Part shown: piece by piece, positions 1 to 7,141 of the stretch
How positions within the stretch are numbered: position 1 is the stretch's first letter
How the letters are laid out: every line of letters starts with the position of its first letter
NCBI GenBank assembly: GCA_013288545.1
Contig: JABDBR010000001.1
Span: 62,001-126,000 of the forward strand
DNA length: 64,000 bases
From: Nitrososphaerota archaeon
GTDB lineage: Archaea > Thermoproteota > Nitrososphaeria > Nitrososphaerales > Nitrosopumilaceae
Reading direction: 5' to 3'
Translations under genes and position numbers: made by a program
The notes under the pieces: model-generated
Databases searched by the model: none
Told to the model about the DNA's origin: nothing
Seen by the model: only the letters and a program-made list of their open reading frames with translations

Positions 1-2
1 AT

Positions 3-98
3 CTTTTTGTCGCAGCAAAAATTACTGGCTGCAGATACGGAATAGGAAAACTTGATGATGGTTTTGAGGTAAGAATTTCTGGAGTCTCAGACGCCTGA
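3..98 (+). CDS. C-terminal end of an unidentified protein (partial)
   Basis: Only this frame is open from the window edge to a TGA stop, giving about 31 codons ending in the residues RISGVSDA. The remainder lies outside the window. The fragment is too short to assign a family. It overlaps the 3' end of the convergent CopD-like gene by 12 bases, which is typical of the tight packing elsewhere in the window. It could be spurious, but the reading is protein-like (FVAAKITGCRYGIGKLDDG). Confidence 0.45.
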   Translation, partial: LFVAAKITGCRYGIGKLDDGFEVRISGVSDA

Positions 99-581
99 AT
101 GAAGTAGTGCTGCCATCAAAAGTATGGCAAGTGACAGTATTACTGTAAGCCTTCCAAGCATGATAATTTTTGAGCGAAGTTTTTGTAGATGGTCCCCAGA
201 AAGATTTTTTGACTCTATCTTTCTTTCCACCTCAGTTCGGATTAGCCGTACATGTATTGCAAATATGATTATCAGTAAGATTACTAGTATGACCTTGATG
301 AGAAGAATAATTCCATAGTTTGTGGAAAGTATCATAGATGGTTTTACAATAAACCCAACAGAGTTGTAGATTCCAGTTACGATTAGTATGATAAGAGACG
401 GGACTCCAATTGTGTTGAATTTTCGTCCTACTCGGATCATTATTGATAGCCTTCCCTCTACAGAATCAGAAATTGTCTTAAGAAGTGGAGCAAGAACTAT
501 TCCAATGAATATTGAACCGCCAACCCAAATTGATGCAGCAACAAGATGTGCCCACATAATGAGTGCATCAACAAGTGCCAT
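87..581 (-). CDS. CopD-like four-helix membrane protein
   Basis: A 164-residue integral membrane protein with about four hydrophobic segments (roughly residues 8-35, 55-78, 85-112 and 140-162). The first helix carries the WAHLVAASIWVGG motif and the second a G-(V/I)-YN signature, both seen in the CopD/DUF2269 family of copper-resistance or haem-associated membrane proteins. The conserved His in helix 1 is a potential metal or haem ligand. The gene starts with ATG at 581 and is divergent from the LEA2-like gene at 665. The role in copper handling is inferred from family resemblance only. Confidence 0.6.
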   Translation of the reverse strand: MALVDALIMWAHLVAASIWVGGSIFIGIVLAPLLKTISDSVEGRLSIMIRVGRKFNTIGVPSLIILIVTGIYNSVGFIVKPSMILSTNYGIILLIKVILVILLIIIFAIHVRLIRTEVERKIESKNLSGDHLQKLRSKIIMLGRLTVILSLAILLMAALLHSGV

Positions 582-664
582 TACACTATTGCAGAGTTAA
601 CGAATAATATCTATTATCATCTGAAGAAGGTTTTTTAATTGAACAGGCCTCGTAGCTTCTAGAT

Positions 665-1162
665 TTGATAAGTAAGGGAAGATTAGTCATATTTGCATGC
701 TTTGCTGGCCTTGGCGCAATGATGTTATTTTTCTATCTTTACGCAAATTCTTTTCAGGGTGATCTTAGCAAAGTAATAATCAGTGTTGACAGCATCAAAG
801 TTCTCGATGAGAACAAGATAGACAAACGTGCACATCTTGATGTACGATTTAATCTTACAAATCCTACTGCCATTGTTTTGACTATCGCCACAATCAACTA
901 TCAGCTATATGCAAATGGGAATAATGTTGGAGAAGGACATTTTACAACAGATGACATTCCAGAGGCTGGAAGACCTGCACTATTTGCCAACAGCAATCTT
1001 ACCTTACCTACAACATTTGATCTTGTAAATAGTGACCAGATTACAAAGGAATATTCAGAAATAACAACTGGTCAACCGATAAAATATGAAGTAAAGGGAC
1101 AGGTAACCATAGAATCATTTCTGACTGCAGTTATCAAAGACTTTGATTTAGCTTTTGGTTAG
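665..1162 (+). CDS. Membrane-anchored LEA2/WHy-domain-like protein
   Basis: A 165-residue protein starting at TTG 665. Residues 7-27 form one transmembrane segment; the rest is a predicted extracytoplasmic beta-sandwich. The pattern of an N(L/P)T-rich strand (VRFNLTNPTAIVLTIATINYQLYANG) followed by a polar region and TFDL resembles the late-embryogenesis-abundant type 2 (WHy) fold. Many archaea carry such proteins, usually of unknown function. A second protein of the same architecture lies at 6656-7129. The stop overlaps the convergent flavin-type gene by four bases. Confidence 0.6.
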   Translation: MISKGRLVIFACFAGLGAMMLFFYLYANSFQGDLSKVIISVDSIKVLDENKIDKRAHLDVRFNLTNPTAIVLTIATINYQLYANGNNVGEGHFTTDDIPEAGRPALFANSNLTLPTTFDLVNSDQITKEYSEITTGQPIKYEVKGQVTIESFLTAVIKDFDLAFG

Positions 1163-1557
1163 CCCAGACCCCAACTCGTTTTAGTTTTTGGAGTAATTTT
1201 TACAAATGGAGCTTCCTTTTCTTTCCAGGGATTTTCCCTGACCCAGGTAAACTTTTTGTAAAATATTTCGTATAACCGCTTGAATTGCGGACCTTTTTCG
1301 ATAAAGGTAGTTGTGCCTTGAACAACAACAGCTTTGTGTTGGCTAGGAGAGTAAATGTCCACAGAGATTGCAATTTTGTTGTTCTTTTTTAGATTTGCAT
1401 ATTTTTTTGTACCATAATCTGTTGCAAAATAAAAAAAGCCATCTTCAAAATAATATGTGACAGGAGCAATATGCGGTACATCACTTGTGCATGTAGATAT
1501 TCTGCATCCCTCATTTTCCTTTAGAAAATCTGATTCTTTTATGGTAAATTTTATCAC
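1159..1557 (-). CDS. Pyridoxamine 5'-phosphate oxidase-like (split-barrel) flavoprotein
   Basis: A 132-residue protein with the split beta-barrel signature of the PPOX/F420-dependent oxidoreductase superfamily: a strand with HIAPVTYYFEDGFFYFAT, then GTKKYANLKKNNKIAISVD, then a VVVQGTTTFIE strand. Members bind FMN or F420 and reduce varied substrates, and this one cannot be assigned a substrate. It starts at GTG 1557. A perfect inverted repeat lies directly upstream at 1561-1576, where an operator or core promoter would sit. Confidence 0.75.
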   Translation of the reverse strand: MIKFTIKESDFLKENEGCRISTCTSDVPHIAPVTYYFEDGFFYFATDYGTKKYANLKKNNKIAISVDIYSPSQHKAVVVQGTTTFIEKGPQFKRLYEIFYKKFTWVRENPWKEKEAPFVKITPKTKTSWGLG

Positions 1558-1560
1558 AAA

Positions 1561-1576
1561 ATGTAATTTATTACAT
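1561..1576. promoter_or_regulatory. Inverted repeat ATGTAAT-TT-ATTACAT, candidate operator
   Basis: Two perfect 7-base arms separated by two bases, ending four bases before the GTG start of the split-barrel flavoprotein gene and lying between that gene and tRNA-Val. Symmetry and location suggest a dimeric regulator site, but AT-rich palindromes can arise by chance and I see no second copy in the window. Confidence 0.4.
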
Positions 1577-1590
1577 TGAATAAAAAGAAA

Positions 1591-1665
1591 TGGGCCGAGA
1601 GAGATTTGAACTCTCGACCACCTCCGTGTCAGGGAGGTATCCTAACCAGACTAGACTACCGGCCC
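1591..1665 (-). tRNA. tRNA-Val (anticodon GAC)
   Basis: The reverse strand folds as a full cloverleaf: acceptor GGGCCGG/TCGGCCC with discriminator A, anticodon stem CCTCC/GGAGG around the loop CTGACAC (anticodon GAC), and T-stem GAGAG/CTCTC with loop TTCAAAT. No CCA is encoded after the discriminator base, so the CCA enzyme at 56301-57635 would be needed. No intron is visible. Confidence 0.95.
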
Positions 1666-1744
1666 AATAGAATTCGACCTCACTTTAGACGTTATTAACG
1701 TTTAAGAAACAAGAATAATATGCAATGCATCAAGTGAGTATCAT

Positions 1745-2455
1745 ATGATTGGTGATTTTTCACCAGAGGAAAAGGATGGCTTTTACAAAGCAGTATTTTC
1801 TAGACGTGATGTTAGATCTCATTTTACTTCAGAACCAATTGACGAGCAAGCACTCACACGTATACTAAATGCAGCACATCATGCCCCATCTGTAGGATTT
1901 TCTCAACCTTGGAACTTTATTCTAGTTAAAAACAAAGATACCAGAAAGCAGGTCAGAGATTCATTTGATAAGGAACGAATTCGCTCTTCTACTCTTGTTG
2001 AAGATCCTAAAAGATCAAAATACTTGTCATTAAGACTAGAAGGAATTTTAGATTGCGCTGTAAACATTTGCATTACATATGATCCCACAAAATTTGGTCC
2101 TTTTGTCATAGGAAGATCAAGTATTCCAGAGACTGGGATCTATAGTGTTTGTTGTGCGATACAAAATCTCTGGCTTGCAGCAAGAGCAGAAGGGATTGGT
2201 GTTGGCTGGGTGAGCATACTTTCAAATGACGATCTTAAACGAATTCTTGAAATTCCAGATCACGTGGTCCCTGTTGCATATCTTTGTCTTGGACACGTGT
2301 CAAGCTTTGCAGACAAGCCAGATTTGGAAAGTGCCGGTTGGTTACCGCGTCTTGGCCTCAAAGATGTTGTATTTTATGAAAAATGGAACAATAACAGCGA
2401 TCCCAATTGGCAACAAATTCGTGAGATGATAATCTCAAATCTTGATTACGCTTAA
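1745..2455 (+). CDS. bluB: 5,6-dimethylbenzimidazole synthase BluB
   Basis: A 236-residue nitroreductase-fold flavoprotein. BluB uses FMNH2 and O2 to fragment the flavin into 5,6-dimethylbenzimidazole, the lower ligand of cobalamin. Family marks are clear: FSRRDVRSHF near residues 18-27, AAHHAPSVGFSQPWNF near 44-59, the central ETGIYSVCCAIQNLWLAARAEG segment and GVGWVS. The Asp of RRDVR matches the catalytic Asp described in rhizobial BluB. It stands alone here, but cobJ (12675) and cbiE (28721) elsewhere in the window support a cobalamin pathway. The TATA box of the following tRNA overlaps its stop codon. Confidence 0.93.
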   Translation: MIGDFSPEEKDGFYKAVFSRRDVRSHFTSEPIDEQALTRILNAAHHAPSVGFSQPWNFILVKNKDTRKQVRDSFDKERIRSSTLVEDPKRSKYLSLRLEGILDCAVNICITYDPTKFGPFVIGRSSIPETGIYSVCCAIQNLWLAARAEGIGVGWVSILSNDDLKRILEIPDHVVPVAYLCLGHVSSFADKPDLESAGWLPRLGLKDVVFYEKWNNNSDPNWQQIREMIISNLDYA

Positions 2456-2480
2456 ATGCTTACCAAGTGTGATTTTTTTC

Positions 2481-2575
2481 GGGCTCGTGGCGCAGAGTCA
2501 TATATTGACGCGAAGCTTGGATAGCGCGGTAGCCTCCTAAGTTACAGGTCGAGGGATCGAAGCCCTCCGAGCCCG
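2481..2575 (+). tRNA. tRNA-Arg (anticodon CCT) with a 20-base D-loop insertion (probable intron)
   Basis: The ends pair as GGGCTCG/CGAGCCC with discriminator G. The anticodon arm is GTAGC-CTCCTAA-GTTAC (anticodon CCT), and the T-arm is GAGGG/CCCTC. The D-arm GCGC...GCGC fits only if about 20 bases are removed: the remaining loop AGCTTGGATA has A14, G15, G18G19 and A21 in place, and the mature length becomes 75. The extra bases (about 2500-2519, boundaries ambiguous by two bases) contain a GTCA/TGAC hairpin. A TATA-like CTTAAAT at 2451-2457 is correctly spaced for transcription. No CCA is encoded. Confidence 0.88.
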
Positions 2576-2595
2576 TCTTATTTTAAATTAAAAAT

Positions 2596-3015
2596 CTAGG
2601 TTGAGGTTGTTCCAGGTGTTGGACTTTTCAATACAGCTTTGTAGATGTTTACTGTATAATCGCCCTCAAAGATGTGGATTACCTTATCGTTTACAACAGA
2701 TGTTACTCTGAAATATTGTTCATAGGAACCGTCACTTTTTACATTGGTTTGTGCAACATAAACTGGTTTTCCATTTTGATATATCTGAATTACAACAGGA
2801 TAACCTGGTGCAGCATTTTGTACTGTTCCCCAAACACAACCAAATGGTAATTTGCTATCTCCTGGAATATGCATAGAAACAATACTTTTTTGCAAGGCAA
2901 CATTTTCTTCAGGTACTAGCTTCTGATCCCACTCTGCACCTTGTGATGCGGGCAGTGTAATACTTGGAACTAGGAGTATAAAGAATCCAAAGATTGCGCC
3001 TAATAGTAGCTTCAT
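2596..3015 (-). CDS. Small secreted protein of unknown function
   Basis: A 139-residue protein with a clear signal peptide: MK followed by a hydrophobic core to about residue 20 and a likely cleavage near ASQGAEW. The mature part is predicted beta-rich (VVIQIYQNGKPVYVAQTNV, SDGSYEQYFRVTS, GDYTVNIYKA), the pattern of a single Ig/CARDB-like domain common in secreted thaumarchaeal proteins. One Cys is present (PFGCVWG). No catalytic motif is recognised. Function unknown. Confidence 0.65.
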   Translation of the reverse strand: MKLLLGAIFGFFILLVPSITLPASQGAEWDQKLVPEENVALQKSIVSMHIPGDSKLPFGCVWGTVQNAAPGYPVVIQIYQNGKPVYVAQTNVKSDGSYEQYFRVTSVVNDKVIHIFEGDYTVNIYKAVLKSPTPGTTST

Positions 3016-3070
3016 GCCACAAATTCCTTATTGTTAAATATTAAGTTGACGCATCTATTATTCACACCAA

Positions 3071-3190
3071 TTGATATCAGAAGAGAAACTAAATGATGGA
3101 TGCAAATGCGACTGCCATTATGGTGGAGCAATAAGCTGTCCTTCATGTAAAGAGAATCACGGAAAACATTCCTGCGCACACTGCAAGTAG
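3071..3190 (+). CDS. 39-residue Cys/His-rich zinc-binding miniprotein
   Basis: A short open frame from TTG 3071 to TAG 3190. The product carries three Cys pairs, GCKCDC, SCPSCK and SCAHCK, plus three His (HYGG, NHGKH), an unusually high ligand density that would fit one or two zinc sites. The gene lies divergent to the secreted protein at 2596-3015 and its stop abuts the stop of the convergent gene at 3191. Such tiny zinc-ribbon proteins are common in archaea. The start codon is not certain and no function is known. Confidence 0.6.
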   Translation: MISEEKLNDGCKCDCHYGGAISCPSCKENHGKHSCAHCK

Positions 3191-3652
3191 TTATTTTTTC
3201 TTTTTGTTGTTTTCCTTTGCTGCCAAAGTCTTCAGGTTGGCAAGATCTACTTTTAGTTTCTCAATCTCAACAAGTGTATGAAGACTAGATATCTCAGATT
3301 TTAGATTTTCAATCTCTTCATCTTTGTTCTTAAGTGAACTTCGAAGTGAGTCAAGTTCAGCATTTAATTCAGATTTTGCCTGATTAATCTGATTAGATGT
3401 CATTTGTAGGGTTTGGCCGCTGCTGTGGCTAGTTAGCTTTTTTTTTTCTGCTTCGTGTTCGTGGCCTTCATATCTATGCATATACTGGGTACTTTTCAGA
3501 GCCAGCCAGCATATAGCTGTTAGGAACCATGAGATGGCTGAGAAAACTATGAAGATTTGTTTTGTAGCCTCAGGCATGACAAAATACATGATAGTCATTG
3601 CTATTGCAAGACAGGTCGTAACAGTTGTCGGTATGTCATATTGGCGTCCCAT
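3191..3652 (-). CDS. Two-helix membrane protein with C-terminal coiled coil
   Basis: A 153-residue protein. Residues 10-27 and 31-50 form two transmembrane helices separated by a very short turn. After a His-rich linker (YMHRYEGHEHEAEKKK), residues 80-145 form a long heptad-patterned coiled coil (NQINQAKSELNAELDSLRSSLKN and following), ending in a KENNKKKK basic tail. This suggests a membrane-tethered, oligomerising scaffold facing the cytoplasm. No named family is recognised. Confidence 0.6.
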   Translation of the reverse strand: MGRQYDIPTTVTTCLAIAMTIMYFVMPEATKQIFIVFSAISWFLTAICWLALKSTQYMHRYEGHEHEAEKKKLTSHSSGQTLQMTSNQINQAKSELNAELDSLRSSLKNKDEEIENLKSEISSLHTLVEIEKLKVDLANLKTLAAKENNKKKK

Positions 3653-3739
3653 GAATTTACCTCTCCGACGCTTGAATATAAATAGTAATGCAGATTTTCA
3701 GAATAAAAAAGGACTTTGTAAAAATGAAAAGGGGTAATG

Positions 3740-3982
3740 CTAGTTAGTGCTCTGAGTAGTCTTTCCTTGTGCAATTTCCATTTCTGGAACCTCAGATTGC
3801 AAGATCTTTATTTTTTGTAGAAGTTCATTTCTAAGATCTCTAGCTACTCGTCTTACGGTTGGTCTTGGAACCCCAAGTTCTTCTACTACTTTAGAGTAGA
3901 TATCTTGTTTATCTGTAAAGCCTTTGTCAAGCAATTCATTGATTGCTTGTTTGATGCTTGTGCTTTGAGTAGTACGATTCAC
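3740..3982 (-). CDS. Small helix-turn-helix protein
   Basis: An 80-residue, mostly helical basic protein. Residues 8-50 (SIKQAINELLDKGFTDKQDIYSKVVEELGVPRPTVRRVAR) fit a tri-helical DNA-binding domain with the recognition helix at PRPTVRRVARDL. It resembles small thaumarchaeal HTH proteins found as single-domain regulators. About 275 bases without a gene separate it from the cyclophilin gene to the right; that gap holds no ORF or clear structure that I can see beyond AT-rich promoter-like DNA. Target unknown. Confidence 0.6.
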   Translation of the reverse strand: MNRTTQSTSIKQAINELLDKGFTDKQDIYSKVVEELGVPRPTVRRVARDLRNELLQKIKILQSEVPEMEIAQGKTTQSTN

Positions 3983-4257
3983 GAATTTTAATTTCCAGAT
4001 GTTCTATATAAGACTGTTACTATGTTTTTAGTAATATTTTTTGATACTTGAAAGTTTGACTTTGACACAAAAACAAGATTATGTGTTTGTATCACAGGAT
4101 TATAGTTTTTGAAGAAATTTTACAAATAAAAATTTGTTATCTAAAATGTTTTTATTTTACGAATTTGTTATGACCATACAGAATTAGTAATTTCGTCTGC
4201 CCCACGTGGAAGTAAGTGGAGAAAAGTTCTTATGATTAAATCATCAGTTGTCAAGAG

Positions 4258-4737
4258 GTGTCCAAGGCAACTATTGAAACAAATTTTGGCAACATAGTCT
4301 TTGAATTATTCCCAAATATTGCTCCAGAAACTGTGAGAAATTTTACCAAACTGGCAAAAAGTAACTTTTATGATGGAACACTATTCCATCGCGTTATTCC
4401 GGGCTTTATGATTCAGGGAGGAGACCCAAATACAAAGAAGTCAGACAAGAGCAACTGGGGCATGGGTGGACCAGGATATACAATAAAGGCAGAATTTAGC
4501 TCCAGATCTCATCTCAGAGGCATAGTATCCATGGCACGAGCCACTGACCCAAATAGTGCAGGCTCTCAGTTTTTCATAGTAACAACAGACAGTACCTTCC
4601 TAGACAAACAGTACACTGTCTTTGGACAAGTCTTGCAAGGAATGGATGTGGCAGATAAAATTGTCAAGCTTCCAAAAGACAAAAACGACTGTCCACAGCA
4701 GGAAGCAAAGATTCTTAGAATAAGCATATCAGAGTAG
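4258..4737 (+). CDS. Cyclophilin-type peptidyl-prolyl cis-trans isomerase
   Basis: A 159-residue single-domain cyclophilin starting at GTG 4258. It shows the family signature FHRVIPGFMIQGGDP (active-site Arg, Phe, Met, Gln), then GGPGYTIKAEF, LRGIVSMARATDPNSAGSQFFI and LDKQYTVFGQV. No signal peptide is present, so it should act in the cytoplasm as a proline isomerase and folding helper. The length matches bacterial PpiB. The next gene, for a secreted protein, starts 10 bases downstream and could be co-transcribed. Confidence 0.95.
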   Translation: MSKATIETNFGNIVFELFPNIAPETVRNFTKLAKSNFYDGTLFHRVIPGFMIQGGDPNTKKSDKSNWGMGGPGYTIKAEFSSRSHLRGIVSMARATDPNSAGSQFFIVTTDSTFLDKQYTVFGQVLQGMDVADKIVKLPKDKNDCPQQEAKILRISISE

Positions 4738-4747
4738 GAAATAGAGT

Positions 4748-5800
4748 TTGAAAATTCTCCTCAGTCTTCTCATCATACCAATACTAGCTCTTTCAGGCTA
4801 CCAGGCATTTGGTCAGCAATTATCTATGGGTGCGGCACCTCATGAGGTTGTAAAGGTTACAATTGATGAAACTGGTACTGCGCATGTAACGCATGAAATC
4901 AACACTACAACTGCAAATTTCAAACCAATTCAAGTTGATACAATAGATGGTAACATGAACAATCTTACTGTTACAGACAGTAGTGGCAACTCGGTAGAAT
5001 ATGCCAAGATCCAAAAAACACCATTATCTGTAATCATTAACGCTTCGCAACGAAATATGACTTTGATCAAATATGATTTGATCAATGTTGTAACAAATAC
5101 TGACGGAGTGTGGAAATGGAATTACTATGAGCCACAGGATACTGACTTTACTGCATTTCATTTTCCAAAAGGAGTTGACATGGTCTGGGCAAATAGCAGA
5201 CCAGTATATCTTGGAAATCTAGGCCTAGGTCAACATGGAAATGGATTCACATTAGAGTACATCATAAATGAACCAGTAAACATTCAGACTGTCCAATTTT
5301 CAGGCAAGAGCTTTGCAGTTGGAGTAAGAACTGTTGCAGGACTTGGAGATTATGCGTTTGATCAATCGCTAAAAGCATACTCGCTTAATGTAAACAAGGC
5401 AAACATACCAATCACAGTAATAATGCCGCAGGATCTTTTGTCAGGCCCATATGATGTGACATTAAATGGTAATGCAACCCTACATCAGGAATTTCACTAT
5501 AATGCAACACATGCATGGATTGGGTTCACACCAGCCAAAAGTGGAACCATCCAGATAACAGGTGGAGCAGTTGGCCAAGGACAAACTGGTGTTACACAAT
5601 CAGGTCCATCAGATAATGCTACAATAGGTGGCAATTCACCATCTGGCCCATCAGATAATTCGGGAGTATTTGGAAGTGGACTAAACGTTTCATCTGACAA
5701 TACCTCAATCTATCTATTGATTGGAGGCATTATTGCAGCAGGAGTAGGCGGAATCATAATCGTGAAAAAAACAAGATCAAAGACAGCACCCAAGCCCTAA
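4748..5800 (+). CDS. Secreted, C-terminally membrane-anchored protein of unknown function
   Basis: A 350-residue protein from TTG 4748. A signal peptide (residues 1-22) precedes a beta-rich ectodomain. A Gly/Ser/Pro/Asn linker near 280-315 contains the repeat SGPSDN twice. It ends in one transmembrane helix (about 321-340) and a basic tail KKTRSKTAPKP. Several NxT/NxS sequons suggest glycosylation. The architecture is that of a cell-surface protein held in the membrane by its C-terminus, as is common in archaea. No enzymatic motif is seen. Confidence 0.6.
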   Translation: MKILLSLLIIPILALSGYQAFGQQLSMGAAPHEVVKVTIDETGTAHVTHEINTTTANFKPIQVDTIDGNMNNLTVTDSSGNSVEYAKIQKTPLSVIINASQRNMTLIKYDLINVVTNTDGVWKWNYYEPQDTDFTAFHFPKGVDMVWANSRPVYLGNLGLGQHGNGFTLEYIINEPVNIQTVQFSGKSFAVGVRTVAGLGDYAFDQSLKAYSLNVNKANIPITVIMPQDLLSGPYDVTLNGNATLHQEFHYNATHAWIGFTPAKSGTIQITGGAVGQGQTGVTQSGPSDNATIGGNSPSGPSDNSGVFGSGLNVSSDNTSIYLLIGGIIAAGVGGIIIVKKTRSKTAPKP

Positions 5801-5853
5801 AACGTTTACGAAATGCAAGAATTTCAACTTAGATTATTAATAGCAAAAGATCA

Positions 5854-6045
5854 ATGAACCCCATGCAATGTGGATGTCATTGTATAAAATGCGGCAGCAT
5901 GGAATTGTCATCCAAGCGTGTTGGAGAGATTGAAAAAGACGGATATTATGACATGCATCACACTTGCCTCAAATGCAAAGCACACTTTGACCATTTAGAA
6001 GGCGATGTCTTTGACTCGTGTGAAAAGTGCGGATTTAGTGTTTAG
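5854..6045 (+). CDS. Small zinc-ribbon protein
   Basis: A 63-residue protein with eight Cys in pairs: CGCHC..C near the N-terminus, HTCLKC in the middle and SCEKCG at the C-terminus, together with His residues (MHHTC, FDHLEG). The layout fits one or two zinc knuckles. It ends by overlapping the convergent gene at 6042 by four bases. A nucleic-acid or protein-binding role is plausible from the fold type alone. Confidence 0.6.
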   Translation: MNPMQCGCHCIKCGSMELSSKRVGEIEKDGYYDMHHTCLKCKAHFDHLEGDVFDSCEKCGFSV

Positions 6046-6518
6046 TTGACCTGAAGTAACTTTACTTTGGAATAATAGCTGCGTTTTTCTTTCAGATCTC
6101 TTTGGAGTTCATGAGTAAATGCCATGTTTGTTAGTACTTTTGATACGTCTAGTGGAACTGCAGACCAGCCATATTCTCTTAGTTGCGCTACTACTTCTGA
6201 GACAGTTCTTGCCTGGTCAAAGAAAGCATCATCAATTAGTGTCTGCATTTTGTTTTTAATCTGATCTTTGTCGATAAATGTAGGTTTGGCAAATTCAGGC
6301 TCGTGAACCTCAGCATCTTCAAGTGAATGTAGTAAACCGGTTGTTTGTACAGGATGTTGATCATAGGAATATTCGAACTGAGCGTTGTTATTGGTAGAAT
6401 CCTTGACAAATGACGCTAGATTACATATGACCTTCTCTACGCTTTCATTGTCTATATAGAAGTCCTTTGACTCTATCTCAATTTCATTTTGACCGTATTT
6501 TATCTTAATTCTGGCCAT
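6042..6518 (-). CDS. Unknown protein with N-terminal beta region and C-terminal winged-helix-like region
   Basis: A 158-residue protein. Residues 1-20 are amphipathic strands (MARIKIKYGQNEIEIES), 25-45 form a helix, 45-80 look like a flexible acidic linker, and 85-158 resemble a winged helix (QIKNKMQTLIDDAFF, TVSEVVAQLREYGW, LDVSKVLTNMAF, then a basic wing). The arrangement parallels the origin-adjacent protein at 34930-35325, and the two may be distant relatives. No characterised family is recognised. Confidence 0.55.
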   Translation of the reverse strand: MARIKIKYGQNEIEIESKDFYIDNESVEKVICNLASFVKDSTNNNAQFEYSYDQHPVQTTGLLHSLEDAEVHEPEFAKPTFIDKDQIKNKMQTLIDDAFFDQARTVSEVVAQLREYGWSAVPLDVSKVLTNMAFTHELQRDLKEKRSYYSKVKLLQVN

Positions 6519-6655
6519 TTTGTAACTTCAGTTCCGATTGATTTGATTTATTTTGTTAGCTCTAAGTAGCTTAGAAAACTGATCAAAATATTTACACAAC
6601 TTATTGGGATTTTTTTTCTTTATAGTACTAAAAGGGAATATTCTAATTTATTATC

Positions 6656-7129
6656 GTGGAAAGACGCTCAAAGGTAATAATCATAGCAGTGTGCGTTGTT
6701 GCTGCAGTAGGAATATTTGCCTACTCTCAGTACCTGTCTGCCACGCATCTTAGTATCTCAATACTTGAGAGCAAGATAATACAGAGAAATGATAACAATT
6801 CGCTATACAACATGACACTTCAATTCCAAAATCCTTCATTGTTTCCCATTAACGTAGGACAGACTGATTTTGTCATATCTATCAATGGTGAGAATCTTGG
6901 GACAGGTACGTTACAGGCACTTGTGATACCGCCTATAGGAAAAATTGCCTCCCAAGCCCCATTTACTGCAGACAGTACAATTCTTCATAAATATGACAAG
7001 AGTAGTAATGTTCCCAACATCAAGTTGACTGGAACAAGCAAATATGGAATTTCGATAATATCAGTAAATGTTCCATTTACATATTATCCAACAGAACAAG
7101 AAGCCAGAGAATTTATACACGGTTCCTAA
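6656..7129 (+). CDS. Membrane-anchored LEA2/WHy-domain-like protein
   Basis: A 157-residue protein starting at GTG 6656. A basic N-terminus and one transmembrane helix (residues 6-24) are followed by an extracytoplasmic beta-sandwich: MTLQFQNPSLFPINVGQTDFVISINGENLGTGTLQ, then PIGKIASQAPFTADSTI and IKLTGTSKYG. These are LEA2-like features, and the architecture matches the protein at 665-1162. The PfkB kinase gene follows after 12 bases and may share a transcript. Function unknown. Confidence 0.6.
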   Translation: MERRSKVIIIAVCVVAAVGIFAYSQYLSATHLSISILESKIIQRNDNNSLYNMTLQFQNPSLFPINVGQTDFVISINGENLGTGTLQALVIPPIGKIASQAPFTADSTILHKYDKSSNVPNIKLTGTSKYGISIISVNVPFTYYPTEQEAREFIHGS

Positions 7130-7141
7130 AAGCAGCAAAGT

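Noticed and set aside
2500-2519. Canonical bulge-helix-bulge for the tRNA-Arg insertion
   Set aside because: Pairings I could draw did not give both 3-base bulges at boundaries that yield the mature tRNA, so only an insertion is claimed.
3983-4257. Possible RNA or regulatory element in a 275-base gap before cyclophilin
   Set aside because: I found no stable inverted repeat or small ORF; only AT-rich promoter-like DNA.
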